Source: Nectonema munidae
Lineage: Eukaryota > Nematomorpha > Nectonematoida > Nectonematidae
NCBI GenBank assembly: GCA_030549495.1
Contig: JAUIRK010000081.1
Coordinates: 62,001 to 126,000, forward strand
Reading direction: 5' to 3'
Length of the DNA: 64,000 nt
Part shown: positions 47,295 through 59,508 of the stretch, piece after piece
Layout of the letters: each line of letters starts with the position of its first letter
Position numbering within the stretch: position 1 is the stretch's first letter
Made by a program: the position numbers and the translations under genes
Notes under the pieces: model-generated
What the model saw: the letters and a program-made list of their open reading frames with translations, nothing else
Database searches by the model: none
What the model was told of the DNA's origin: nothing

Positions 47295-47384
47295 TTTAAA
47301 ATTATTAGGTGGAGCGAAATGATTTTTCATCCCCCTCTCCCTTGAAATAACAGGGTGGGACTCCCCCTTGCCCCCCCCCCCCCC
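47295..47384 (-). repeat. dispersed repeat, copy 3, with C run
   Basis: The minus strand reads TTCGCTCCACCTAATAATTT, as in 26740-26790. A 14-C run lies at 47371-47384, part of the same C/G-run pattern. Confidence 0.45.
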
Positions 47385-47519
47385 ATTTTTTTTTATAAAA
47401 AGGGAACACTTTCCAACAGGATAATCAAGATAAAGAAGAGGGAAGATAATATATGGGTATTGATGTTTGAAGTTTAAGCACTTTTTAACTGAATGCAAAA
47501 ATGGCATGAGCATGTGCCT

Positions 47520-50500
47520 ACATAGTAATTATTGGCAAATAAAAAAAATAAAAAGTGACGTTTTTTTATCCAATGAAAAGAGTCCTTTGAAAAGAGCTCG
47601 ACACCTAATTTACTTCTAATAAGGTTTACAACTTTCCATCAAATTTGTTTTTCTAGATTATTATAAGACGGATGGTGATTTTAGGGCTGTTTTTTTTTAG
47701 GAAAAAGCTAGTGAGTGTTGGTGGTAGTTATATTTTACGTAATGTTAATGCACTTAAAAGTTGAGTAGTTTGAAAAAATAGGGATTATAAAATTTTGTAT
47801 TTATCGTTGAGCCAAATTTTGATAAAATTGGTTAGTGCTATTAAAAATTTGAACTTTTTAAATATATAAATATATTATAATAGGAATTTAAAATTTTTGC
47901 TCAAAATTGTTTATTTCCAAAAGTTCAATGCAAAGTTTTTAGAAGCGTTCACAAAAATTTAATACAAACGGGATGTGTCCTCCCATTTTTTGAATTTCTG
48001 TGAGTTTGCCTGCGTTCTTTCTATTTTTCTCAATATATTTCTCAAATTGTTGCACTTTTCTTTTAACGTTTTGAAATTTTTTTTTCTTGAAATAATAATA
48101 ATTTGTCTAGATTTGTTGAATTTCTTCAAAGTTCGATTTCTTTCTCGCGGTTATGATAAATCTTTGGAACCTAACTGTTTGAAGTCAAAATGAACAAAAT
48201 TTGAATTTATTATTTTTATTTTTTTAATCTTTGCTGTATTTATATACACATTCTTTGATAAATAAAGTCTTGTCTTGTCTAAAGTCTCTTAATCCTTTGA
48301 GGAGCAGAATTTTAAAGAATAATTTCCCGGTTTCTTTTTCAAAGGAATTGTATAGATTTAAAGAAGGCACTTTTGATATCCTCTTAATAGGATATCCATC
48401 TGGTCTTCAAAGGTTTAAGCAAATTGAATGTGCAAGAACAGCACACTGAATAAAGTCTCTATCCTTTGATACACTTCTCACTTTTTGTTTTTCTTGGATA
48501 TGCTCACTCTCTAAAATGTCGTTATCACCTCTCAGATATATTATTTTACTTAGAAATTTAAAAAAAAAACAGAACCACATTTTAGCTTGGTTTCTTGATC
48601 ATTATTTGATTTATATTTTTGAAGTTTGGGACGATAATATTTCAATCATTTAAGCCAGATGTGCCAAAAAATATGGGCATTCGCTTTCTTCACCAAATGA
48701 GTGTAGATCTTTTAAAATGGAGACCACCTCGAATAGCTTGTGCAGAACTTTGATTTTGTACGGATAGAATTTTACAAAGAAGATAATTTCAGAGGCCAAG
48801 CAAGATTTTCTCAGCTTTACATGGGGGACAGAACAAGCCCTTCTGAAATAAAAAAAGAGATTATACCGCTAACATTTGGTAGTTATTGAAAATTTGTTAA
48901 TGTTAGTTATTCAGTTAGTTAATTATTCACTTTTTTCGCAATTTCATTGATTACATATTTGAGAATCCCATTTTTCATAATAATTTGAAACAAAATTTGA
49001 TAGGTGATGCTAATTGTGTTCTATTTCGTAGAGTTGATAAAATCCATCTGGTAAAGCGGAACAGGTGAGTTGATTGGTTCCAGATGACTGTAAAAACGAG
49101 TGGATAATTGCCAACTTTACAAAAATAAAATTTCCTGCGTTTATAAGCGCATTTAAATAGAGATCTTCCGCATTACATTGGATATCGTATAATTATTCTG
49201 ATCTTAACGGGTAAAGATTCCGAAAGCAGCTAACGTGGAATTTCTCTCAGCGTTTTGTACAATCAATTTATCCCACCCATCCGAAGATTTCAACTTCATA
49301 ATGAGATTTGAAGACAGCATATTATCTTTACAAGATAGAATTAATAGTATAAATAGAAGTAATATAAATGAAATTTGGCATGATTATTAAAAAATTTTTA
49401 CTATACTCAATTAGCCCAATGTAAATTAAAGCGATAGAGAAATTTCTTCATACAATTTTTAGTTTTTTTTCGAAAACCATTAAATATTTATTTCACGAAA
49501 TTTTTCATGATGATTAACTCCAACTCTTATTTCCATATTTTCCTTAAATATGTGTTATAGTGAATTTATGCTAAAAAATGAAATTTGATTTCCAATTCAC
49601 ATATTCCAGATCCATCATTCCAAATTACCTTTATTCCAAAGCTCTTTTAAAGGTTTTGATATAGCAGGAAGTAGTAGGCTGGTTTAAGCTGTAGTTTGTT
49701 AGAAATATTAAAAATTCTGATTTGAATAAGTGAACTATACCTTTACCAATGTTGTATGCGTGTACAGGTGCTACAAGAATGGAAAGACAAACTCTAATTC
49801 TGTTTATTTCTTCTTCGGTTTGGTATGATTGGTGTGACGAGGATTTGTGTTAAAACAATGGGTCGAATGCGAATTGGTCTAATATATTTCGTCAAAAACA
49901 TCACGTCTAAAACCAATTAAGACGAAAATTTTGCAATAAACCATAACTTTAATAACAAATTATCACCATTTTTAAATGTTTTCACTATAATTCTTAAATT
50001 TATTATTCATGAAACTAAATTTTTATTTTATAATTTCTTTTTTCCCTTAAATGAACATTAACATTTTTTTAATTTTTTTTTTCATTTTAAAGCATACTAA
50101 ATTTTATTTATTTTTATTTTTTTAGTTTTTTAATCACACAAAAATTTTGTCTACAAACGATTTAACGAATCTATTTCTTCTCATATTTTAATAAATTTAA
50201 GCTTTTGCAAAATGTTCTTCATCTCTATTTTATATCCACACATACACACTAAAATTTATAAAAAAAAATAGAAAAAAATCAATTTGCATAATCATTGTTA
50301 TTCAAATTTTTACGTAATTAAAGAAACAGAAATAATTAAAAAGTTTACTTTTCGAAGAAAAAAATTTGGTGTGAAAAGTTAGGATCTATTAGCTTCTATA
50401 TTATCTATATATTTTTTCTTATTCTAGCTTCTATATCTCTTTAACTCTTCTATATCTATTATTCTTTAACGACATTGTGTTAGAAATCGTTTGGAATCAG
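47520..50500. other. stretch without a recognised gene
   Basis: AT-rich. A GTCTTGTCTTGTCT run lies at 48269-48283 after ATAAATAAA, which could be the tail of a decayed LINE, but no coding remains upstream support it. Confidence 0.35.
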
Positions 50501-50504
50501 TGGG

Positions 50505-51070
50505 AGAATATCTAATCCTCCCTTCTCCCTTGTCTTACAACCATAAACACAACAACTTGCGGTAACTCACAGATCCTGTATACAAGATGATTTTTGTTGT
50601 TCTGCAACTACTTGGATATGACAAGTGCACGCAAATTATGACGTTGCACAGCAATATTTCATTGAACACTAAATGAATTTAAGATTTATAGCTTATGAAC
50701 TGGCATTGACTTATCGAGGCATTAGCTGGCATTACTTTTTAAGATAGAGACAATTGAAGAGAGGATTATTCCGTCTTATCTAAATGAGTGTTTGCAGGAG
50801 CAATTATTGTTTAGCAGGAAATGTGAAATTCTAGTGCATGGCTGCTCTTGTTGCTCGAACACACGCGAAAAACCATTAGAAGCAGTGATCAATCCTTTTT
50901 CATCATTAGCTATTTAATCTGCACGCTCTCCCTTAATCCGGAGAGTGGATCGATATCTGCTCTATGTCTACTCCACCAAGAAATGAATGTTAAAAACCAC
51001 TATCATAGCAATCTACAATCTCTGAGATTATGGAGTCTTTATGGCGTCAGATTGCATATTCTTTCAAAAA
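50505..51070. promoter_or_regulatory. higher-GC island
   Basis: Mixed composition with AAATTATGACGTTGCAC (half CRE) near 50640 and TTAGCTATTTAATCTGC near 50908, loosely MEF2-like. A 76-codon frame crosses it without recognisable homology. Inference only. Confidence 0.15.
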
Positions 51071-51304
51071 TTACTTGAAAACCAATTCCTATCCATTAAC
51101 GAATTTAGAATTTTTAAACTAGGAAAAAATTAATACTGAACAAACTTTTTCTTATCATACAGCTCCTGTGAACTCAATTTTTTGGGTAAATGTAAACGTG
51201 GGAGGTTTGATTTGTGAAGGTGTCATCTCAAAGAAAATTCCATTATCTCTTGCCAATAAAATACATCCTAAAATCAGCATTTAAATGCCTCTTTAAAAAT
51301 ATAC

Positions 51305-51395
51305 TATTTTTAGTTCTATTTTGTCTTTTTCCATTTCTATTTTGTCTTTTTGCAATACTATTTTGTCTTTTTTTCAATACTATTTTGTTTTTTTG
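51305..51395 (+). repeat. tandem TATTTTGTCTTTTT repeat
   Basis: Four units of about 18-26 bp built on CTATTTTGTCTTTTT. The same word appears inverted at 51613-51650 (AAAAAGACAAAAA) and alone at 44076 and 60530. Confidence 0.6.
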
Positions 51396-51419
51396 CTGTT
51401 TAAATTAAATATTCTCATG

Positions 51420-52290
51420 TTTTCTTTGAAATAATAAGGTCAATAAAAAAGATATTTCTAAAAATTAAAGTGGGAAAATTTTGTAATAGAAAAAGTAATT
51501 ACAAATTAAGAAAAAAAATATTAAAGAAACAATAAAAGTTTGTAATAATTTAATTTCAAATTCTTTGTCAAAATTTTAGAAAAAACATTTAAATTGATAT
51601 GGAATTTCTAAAAGACAAAAAAGAACTGTAAAAAGACAAAAATGGAAGTAAAAAGTGTATATAAAGTCATTTTTTTAACTTAGACTATTATTGATGAAGC
51701 CGGAGCATAACCCTTTCTCAGCTTAAGGTAATTTTAATCCCTGCTATTTTTATTTCAACTTTTTTGTTGTTTTCTGATTTTTCTTGAATATATATTATGT
51801 TGATATTAATCGATCATTTATGCCTTTAAAACGGACTTAGATTATCTTGTCATCTAATCGAATATGGGCACAAATTTTTTATCCTATTAAATATTCTTCT
51901 AGCTACAAAATCTTTTTTTTTAACTTTTTGAAACTTACAAATATTTCTTCTTTATAATATGAAATTAATTGTAGAAATATAAAATATTTCTATAAAATAA
52001 GAAAATTTGCTTTTTTTTGGAAAAATAGAAATAGAAAGAATATTCAGAAAGATGGGATGAATTTTGAAGTTTTTTTTATCCTTTTATTTATTTTATAACA
52101 AATAATATCAAATAAACTGTAGAGAAAATATTTAAAATGTAATAAAAAAAATCAATAAGCATCGAATGAAACATAGAACCTTTTTAAATATAATTATCTG
52201 AAAAATGTCATAGACTAAAAAGTCATGGCAAAACGATTTCTAGTGCATTAAAGGCTAAGATCATCAAAAACGAAAACTAAGTCTGCCTGA
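51420..52290. other. AT-rich stretch without a recognised gene
   Basis: Only A/T-rich sequence and the inverted AAAAAGACAAA words near 51613-51650. Confidence 0.4.
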
Positions 52291-52487
52291 AATAACGAGA
52301 ATGTATGAAGTTCTATATCAATCGATACTTGGACAAATTGCAAAAAAAGCGATTTGCCAAGCTCGGGGTTATGGTAAAAATGGGAAAATTACACGCTTTA
52401 AATTTCCTATTTGTTAACGCTATCAATGACGGAGAAGAGGGCATTTTAGGGACCTCCAACCACGCCAACCCTCAAGAATCGCTAGCC

Positions 52488-53060
52488 GCATCTTTTCTTA
52501 ATATTTTCATGGCAGTTAAGTGGCCCTCTCATGTCAAAAACTGTCAATCAATATCAAATGTACATTATTTCAAAACAAAATTCTGATATTATAAAGTCTA
52601 TAACTCATAACTAGTGTTTAAATTAGATAACCTCTTGAAAGTTAATCATATTGAAACACATAACTTATACATATTCCCCAATAAGCCAGATAAACGTGTG
52701 TCAAATGTCAATCAAAATCTTAACCAATGATAAAATCGCTAACGAAAAACTTCAATTAAATTTTAAATAAAATGAATGCTGATTTCATTTTGTGGCCCAA
52801 TTTTGCGGTTAGAGTGTCAAAATGTTTTAAAATCGGAATCAATTTTAGTGGTTTACGTGTAAAATTAGTATACAAAAATATTTATTTATATCTTAAAGAA
52901 AATATATTTTTTTATACCAAATCGAAAATTCCAATAGCTGATTCCAAGAATATTATCTAAATGTTCAATTAAATCTATTTTTATATACTAAATCTAGCAT
53001 GTTGATTTCATTTTTGTTTCCGTAATTAGAGTGTGTCTTCAACCAAGACCTTAATTAAAT
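52488..53060 (+). repeat. dispersed element with tandem units, copy 2
   Basis: Same leader as 34201-34460 (AGCCGCATCTTTTCTTAATA; CTCATGTCAAAAACTGTCAA), followed by only about two recognisable tandem units (cores near 52785 and 53008). The difference in unit number suggests expansion or loss after dispersal. Confidence 0.55.
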
Positions 53061-53411
53061 TCAGCGTAGCCAACTTGAACATGTTGACAATCCAAAATTT
53101 AGGCTTCTGGACCAAAATTACCTTGTACGTACTTAACTTGCTACCCAAGTTAGGCATGTTTTTTTAAAAAAACCGTAACATTGAAAAAGATAATGCATGC
53201 TCCATCTAGTGATTTAATTAATTATATGTGCAAAAATTGAGCATAATTAGTTGTTGTAACTAATTAAATTAACAAAGTCATTGTTTATTAATCCAAAGAA
53301 AAACTTCTCTAATCTAATTAGTAAGTGTAGATAAAATGGCGCTGAGTCTTCATAAATAAATAAAAGTTGTAAATAATGAGTAAATCTTTTATTTAACAAA
53401 ATACGAGCAAT

Positions 53412-53440
53412 AATATTTCGGTCACGATGACCTTCTTCAG
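53412..53440 (-). repeat. hammerhead-core-like hairpin motif, copy 2
   Basis: Minus strand CTGAAGAAGGTCATCGTGAC followed by CGAAATATT. CTGAAGA fits the hammerhead CUGANGA box and CGAAA the second box, with a GGTCA/TGACC stem between. One extra base between box and stem departs from the consensus. AATAAAAGATTT follows as in copy 1. Confidence 0.25.
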
Positions 53441-53919
53441 ATATATATGACATAAAATGAAAGCGTGGAGTCTAACCACACTAAAAGTAGTGATGCTACT
53501 TTTCTATCTTCTTGGAATCTGGATTTTCGTAAAAGTTTCTTTTTGCGTGTGTGTGTTTATGCCGCAATTTTTGAAGCCCATACATTATTTGACCTTTTAC
53601 TCTATTCCTATTTATGAAATTTCAACATCCTCATGTCTTCCATTTATTTTATTTGAAATACTCAGCGTTTACTCTAACAAATTTTGCATTTTCACCATAT
53701 GGAATCTTAAAAGTTTTTAAGAAGCATTCTTTTCTCAGAGATCTTTATATCTTGACTCAAAAAGAGAAGTTCTTAAAAATTTTATTTATTGACGATTCGA
53801 CCAAATATAAGATTAAGATCGATGTGTGATCACTGTAAATATTTTATAGAAAAAAAGTAGGCTTCATAATCTTTTAAAAGATTGCTATGTACCCTCTTTG
53901 ACGCATGTCATTGACCTGT

Positions 53920-53953
53920 TAAGAGACTTGGTCCACGAATTACAGAACCACTG
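53920..53953 (-). mobile_element. hAT terminal fragment
   Basis: Read inward from 53953: CAGTGGTTCTGTAATTCGTG then GACCAAG, a hAT end. The partner end was not found. The adjacent CCAACGTTTTGCCACGTGGG may be part of another hAT end. Confidence 0.4.
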
Positions 53954-53999
53954 ATCTAGGCCAACGTTTTGCCACGTGGGGGCTAATTATCCCGAAAAT

Positions 54000-56280
54000 G
54001 GGTAAAATAAAATTCTGGGAGAAAAAAGGAACCATCTTAAAATTAATATTTAGTTCGTTTAATTTTTATTTATATATTTTTTTTTATTTGGAACAGATAA
54101 AAAGTTAAAAAAAAAGATTATTGGCACGAAATAGAAATCGGCTAAATACATAGGATGATATGAGATTTGCTCTCTTTATCTGAGGAGGATTAGAAATTCT
54201 CTGAGGAGGCTGGGAGCAAAAAATATGAAATATTCTCAATTAGATTTCTCAATTAAAATAGATTTCAAAAACTGCAATAATTAATTAAGATAAAAGTGAA
54301 CGTGAACTTCGCCTCATGGAATTTAACTTCATTCCAATTTATTTATTTAAATTAAGTTAGATATCAAAACTAATTTTGTCAGTGTGGTCAATTTTTTCAG
54401 GATGGGGTATGTGTTCGTGGGCCTTTCCGTCATAATGTCTTTACATTGATGAAATGATACAAATATTTTGTATTTTTATCTATATATCGAGTCAAAATCT
54501 TTTGAGAGTTATGTGGAATTGAGAGAGAGAGAGAGAGGGAGAGAGAGAGAAGAGAAAACTAATCTATTAGATCAGATGTTGAAGACAAATCCTTATCTTG
54601 ACTTCGATATTTGGAACGTCATATTTAACTTTTTCTTTTTCAAATTCCCTTTTTTTTACTTTCAGTGGCGTGTCTGTGATTGCTAGTGTTAGTAGCGTAA
54701 TTTGCTTGCAATGCATGCGTCTGATTGAATACGCTCACCTATATATAGTAAATTATGGAGTATGGAAAAAGGAAGGAACATGCTGTTACTGAAACCTGAG
54801 AGAACCGATTCTAATAAATTTTTTGAGTTCTACACGTGACTTGAGGCATATTTTTTTAGATCCACTAAAAAACTGCGCATAACAAAGCGTATTATTTATA
54901 AAGAAGAATATCCATTTTTATTGCCATATTACTTCTAATATGTTTTATGTCCTTTTTTTTTTATCACTCTCTACTATAGGTAATATCAGTGAGATTGAAT
55001 AAATGCATAAAAATGAAAAAAAAATCGATACACATTCTGCTATATACAAAATGCAGGCATAAAGTTTAAGATCTTTCACTAGATATATAATTATATAAAT
55101 GAATTAACATATATATATTTTTTTTATGCTTGGTATATATATAAAAAAATTTTTGGACAAAACGTTTTGATAAACATTTTTGAAAGGAAGAGAGAAGAAT
55201 TGATTTTTTTTTTGAGTAAATTAAAAAAGTATATGCGCTGCTATGCTAACTTCTAAAGGCTGTTCAAAGGCAAAGCAAAATGATTTGCAAAAGCTATTTG
55301 CTTTAGCATATACGAATGGAAAAGTGGCATATACACTTCATTGATATGTAAACTCGTATCTGCTTCGCTATTGAGAGATTCTATTTTTACGTATATATAT
55401 ATATATACGCAACAGCAAAAACAGGCATAGAAACGTTTTTCTTCACTCCAGTTTTTAGCCTCTTTTCTGCCATTTTCAGCGAACACCAACATTTTATTAA
55501 TGCTTTTGTCTTTTGATTTTTAAGCCAAAGTTAACAACTAGCATGAAAGCAGTACATTTTATTGAAATAATAAATGCTTTGACAATGAATTCGCGAACAC
55601 TCTGGGCCCTTTAAGGACAAATTTATTGAAGGAGAAAAGAAGGAACTTAAAGGATATTGTCAAAAATGTAAATGAAACAAAGTTTTACTATATTTTCTAA
55701 TTATTTTTTTACCTCTTTTAACACTTATTCATGACATCTCACAAACATTTACTTTACATATCTAATATCATGGTTTCAAGCGATATCTATTATCCAATAA
55801 ATTATAAAATCTTAAACCTCAAAATTCGAGCATTGCCGTACTAAGTGTAAAGCTAACTTTATTGTTACAAGTATAGCAATGCAATTTAAGAACATTTTTG
55901 GAGACATTTTCTTTGTTAAATATTTGCAAGCCTATGTGTCTATTCATTTTTGCCTATAAAATTAGCCATATGTTTTCTTTTGCGTTAATTTGAAATAAAA
56001 TTCCAATTGACAATGGGCGATATCTAAGACAAGGATACATGATGAAACAAGTTCCTGGCGTAAGAACATTTTATTAATCTATATACTATAAACGTTCGAA
56101 CTTTTAGATCGATACGCAATGTCCGTGAAAAACCAACATTTCTTGAAACTTCCTTCTTTTCTTGAAATATCTAAATTTATGTTTATTCCTTGGCCTTTCC
56201 ATAAAAAGAATCGATAGATTTTATGATTAATAAATCTAAAACAAAACTTTTCCCTTTTCTGCATCGTATCGCAACATATG
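54000..56280. other. AT-rich stretch without a recognised gene
   Basis: Simple repeats (GA at 54521, TA near 55397) and short unrecognised frames only. Confidence 0.4.
54521..54556 (+). repeat. GA microsatellite
   Basis: About 17 GA units with single interruptions. Confidence 0.95.
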
Positions 56281-56286
56281 TTTTAA

Positions 56287-59200
56287 CCTCGCAAGAAGGA
56301 GATGGGAGTTTTACTCCCAAAGCAATTTGAAAGTCATTTTAATTATAAAAAGAGATAGACAACCTGTATTGAATCTAACACGTAAATTTTAAATTATGCG
56401 TGTAGAATTATTCTAAATAAAGTGATAACATTTTTCTGGATTGTTTGAAAATTGTAGAAAAATGGTTCAATGCATTTTTTTAACGCCATATACAAAAAAA
56501 GTAAAATTTTTCTAGCAAACAAAAATTTAGCTAAAATATTATTTACTTTTTGGTTATCAAAAAAATCAAACCATGGAAGAAATATTTCATCTAAAATTAC
56601 AATTAAAATTTTTTTTTTGAAAATACCACATTTTCCGACAAAGTTTTTTACTTTATGTTTACAATTTCTGATTATGGTAACAATTATTTCACTCTCAAAA
56701 ACTCTATTACACAAAAGTGCGAAAAAGATCAAAGAAAAAAATGTTTATTTGAAGATTAGAATGTTTATGAGTCTTTACACTCTGTGCAAATAAGTACTGT
56801 GTGATTTTTACAACAAGGCCTTTGGCATTTTATGCCCTCTCTTGTATTTCTTTTTCTTGGTTTACAATTTGAAACGAAACAATAACCTCTTCCATATGAT
56901 GTAGTTGGTTGATTGGATGCTTCGAAACCATATAAAGATAAAATGTATCACGTGTTGATGAACTTTGGCATCTGATTTACATGGTTTTTCAGTTAGATGT
57001 AGAGCCAAACTTCTAATGAAACACTTTCGTCCACCTTTTCTGACACTTGGATACCTTTCTGGCATGCTTGATTTCATAATAACCCAACTATTATTTGCAG
57101 CGATGTCTAATAAATTTGTAAAAATCGCCATTGGCCATCTTCTTGAGGTTCTGTAGCACGAATAATCTCTAGCCATCTTGATGAAAGCATCTGCACCCCC
57201 TTTATACATGTTATAATCTAAAATAGTTTGGGGTTTTCTCTGACTACCGACTAGTTCAATTTCCGAAAGATGCTGGCTAGACATTATGTAAACAGGTCTA
57301 AATGCTTTACCAGAATGTTTTTTTGGGATGTAAACTGTTAGCGAAGAGTATTTTGTATATAAAAATTTGCTCTCACAATCTACCAAATTTAAATCTTTGA
57401 GATATGAAGGTCGAATGATATGTAGCATAAATCTACGGTTTCCTCTAACTGTTCCACAAACCGTGAGTTTACGATCTACCACCCAACAACATAACTCATG
57501 GGCCCTAAAAAATCTATCAAAATAAATTCTACAACCTTTTGGTATATTAGATATTGCTACAAGTCTTTTTACGATATTTGTATATTTGAAATAGCTTTTA
57601 TCACTCAATCCTGAATCATATACTTCACTTGACAATACATAAAAGCTAACAGAGTCAACAATATGATATACTTCCATGCCATATCTCACTAGTTTAGAGG
57701 GATCGTAAACTTTTATTGGCGATCTTCCTCTAAACTTCAAAGTTGCTCATCTATAGTAACATAGTACTTGGGACACCAATACTTATGACAACTTTTGGAA
57801 AATTCATCGTGCAAGTACCTTATAGGTGATAGTTTGTCACAAGTATTTCTGTTACTTTTATGATCAAATCAAATAAATGTTTTGACCAAAATAAACAATG
57901 TCCATGCTTATTGCTGCCTTCAGAAAAGGTTCTCCATTTTTATCAGAAAATAAAACTTTACATCCGACACGTTGATCTTTAGATTGGCCCATGTTTAACA
58001 AGCAGCCTAGGTAGGCCAGAAGATCTTTTACAGAAAACCTTTCATAGCAGGAGCGTAGATATTCAAAACGAGGCTCAGCTTTACTATAAAAAATATTGAA
58101 ATTATTCTGATGAAAAATATCCTATTTGACAAGTCGGTAAAATTTGTAGAGATATGTGCTCTTTACATATAAAATACAAAATATCAAAGAAAAATTCCAA
58201 TTCAATTCGACCTCTATCAATAAAACAAAGATATACCCTCTATTTGAAGGTACCTAGTGTATTTGAAGTCCAGGTACATGTGGACATCTTTTTGTGTTTC
58301 CCGACAACTTTGAAGAGTAAAGTTTCTTTTTTGTAAAATTTATGATATTCATCACAACACAAGATGGAAATAAAATCTAGATGGGTGGCAAGGCAATGTC
58401 GAATAAAGTCGATGTTCAAAAAAATCAAGTTAACACCAATTGTTAAATAGAACAACACCTTATATAAAAACAATTTTACCGACTTGTTATATTTATGTAG
58501 ATAATAATCTATCATACCTATAGTTTTCATGGAGTTTTTCCTTGGTGCATTCAAACATGTACAAAATAAGATTTAGTGCGAACAAAAGGCTAAAAATTTC
58601 GAGGGGATTGGAAAGATCCTTAGCAACTCCTTTAGGCCCAGGTGGAGACAAGGAGACGTCCCTAATGTTTTGAGACCAAGCTCTCCCGCGGTTTTCTTTG
58701 GGCTCCCAGAAATATTTTGTGCTCTCGGGTGCAACAAGTGAATCACATGGAGAACTTTTACGACTACCTGCGGAACTACTTGAACCAAAAATGTCAACAT
58801 CAGTACCACCGTAAGTGTCAGAATCAAAAACAAGACTGCTTTCATCAATTGACGACTCACTATTGTATGAACTCATTTTGAAATACGTGATGTAGAGAAA
58901 AATAGAAACTCCAAAAAAATAAATTGATTGAGTAAAATTTATATGATTTTTATGAAACCAACAACTGGAATGAAGCAAATCCAAAAATCAAAACAACCAG
59001 AATGAATTATGTTTGCGATGGTAAAATATGATAATGAATAATGTGAAATATGAATTGCTTGATTTATTGATATCGATCAATCGGCTCATATTTCAATATA
59101 TTCATAGGCAATATTTCAAGAAGTAAACATAAGGCATAAACGTCATGGATGTTGGATTTATTGCTGGTAACGTATACGGAGCTCATATTTTGCTGCGCAA

Positions 59201-59508
59201 GTGCAAACATTAGAAATAACAACCAGAGCGCAGATGATAGCAAAAATAAAAAATGTAGTTTATTTCGTAAAATAAATTTAGATTTTTAGATTTTAACGCC
59301 ATCACATTCCTACAAAATTGAGTTATAATAATGATAGACACCCCACAGAAATCGAAAGAATACTTTGTATGGCGTATTAAACTTTCTTCTAAGTATAGAA
59401 TTTAAGCAAAAAAACTCTAAAATGTGAAAAAGTAGTTGTTTTATGATTGGGAGTAAAACTCCCATTATCCGTCTTTGAAGGGCGTAAAAAATTGTCCGTC
59501 TTGCGAGG
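56287..59508 (-). mobile_element. piggyBac-family transposon with canonical end architecture
   Basis: A 3222-bp element. Terminal repeats CCTCGCAAGAAGG (56287-56299) and, read inward from 59508, CCTCGCAAGACGG match at 12 of 13. An internal repeat TGGGAGTTTTACTCCCA lies 3 bases inside the left end (56303-56319), and its exact inverted copy lies 31 bases inside the right end (59448-59464). A TTAA precedes the left end (56283-56286). The right flank reads AATG, so the target duplication is not intact there. A broken piggyBac transposase is inside on the minus strand. Confidence 0.85.
56765..58876 (-). pseudogene. piggyBac transposase remnant
   Basis: Starts at an ATG at 58876 with MSSYNSESSIDESSLVFDSD, an acidic, Ser-rich N-terminus usual in the family. 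Then NPLEIFSLLFALNLILYMF, YERFSVKDLLAYLGCLLNMG (about 58030) and VTIDEQL (about 57760, first catalytic Asp). A 292-codon frame (57740-56862) follows: KFRGRSPIKVYDPSKLVRYG, IYFDRFFRAHELCCWVVDRK (second Asp), GTVRGNR, and DYNMYKGGADAFIKMARDYS (third Asp). A frame change leads to the cysteine-rich end CKPRKRNTREGIKCQRPCCK then NHTVLICTEC, stopping at 56765. Catalytic Asp positions survive; frameshifts and stops elsewhere make it inactive. Confidence 0.8.

Noticed and set aside
47975-48283. LINE 3' end on the plus strand, suggested by ATAAATAAAGTCTTGTCTTG
   Set aside because: No reverse transcriptase remains upstream; the short run alone is not enough.
56394-56793. Overlapping frames of 107-112 codons on both strands between the piggyBac end and the transposase stop
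   Set aside because: Low-complexity Phe/Lys/Ile-rich translations of AT-rich non-coding DNA inside the element.
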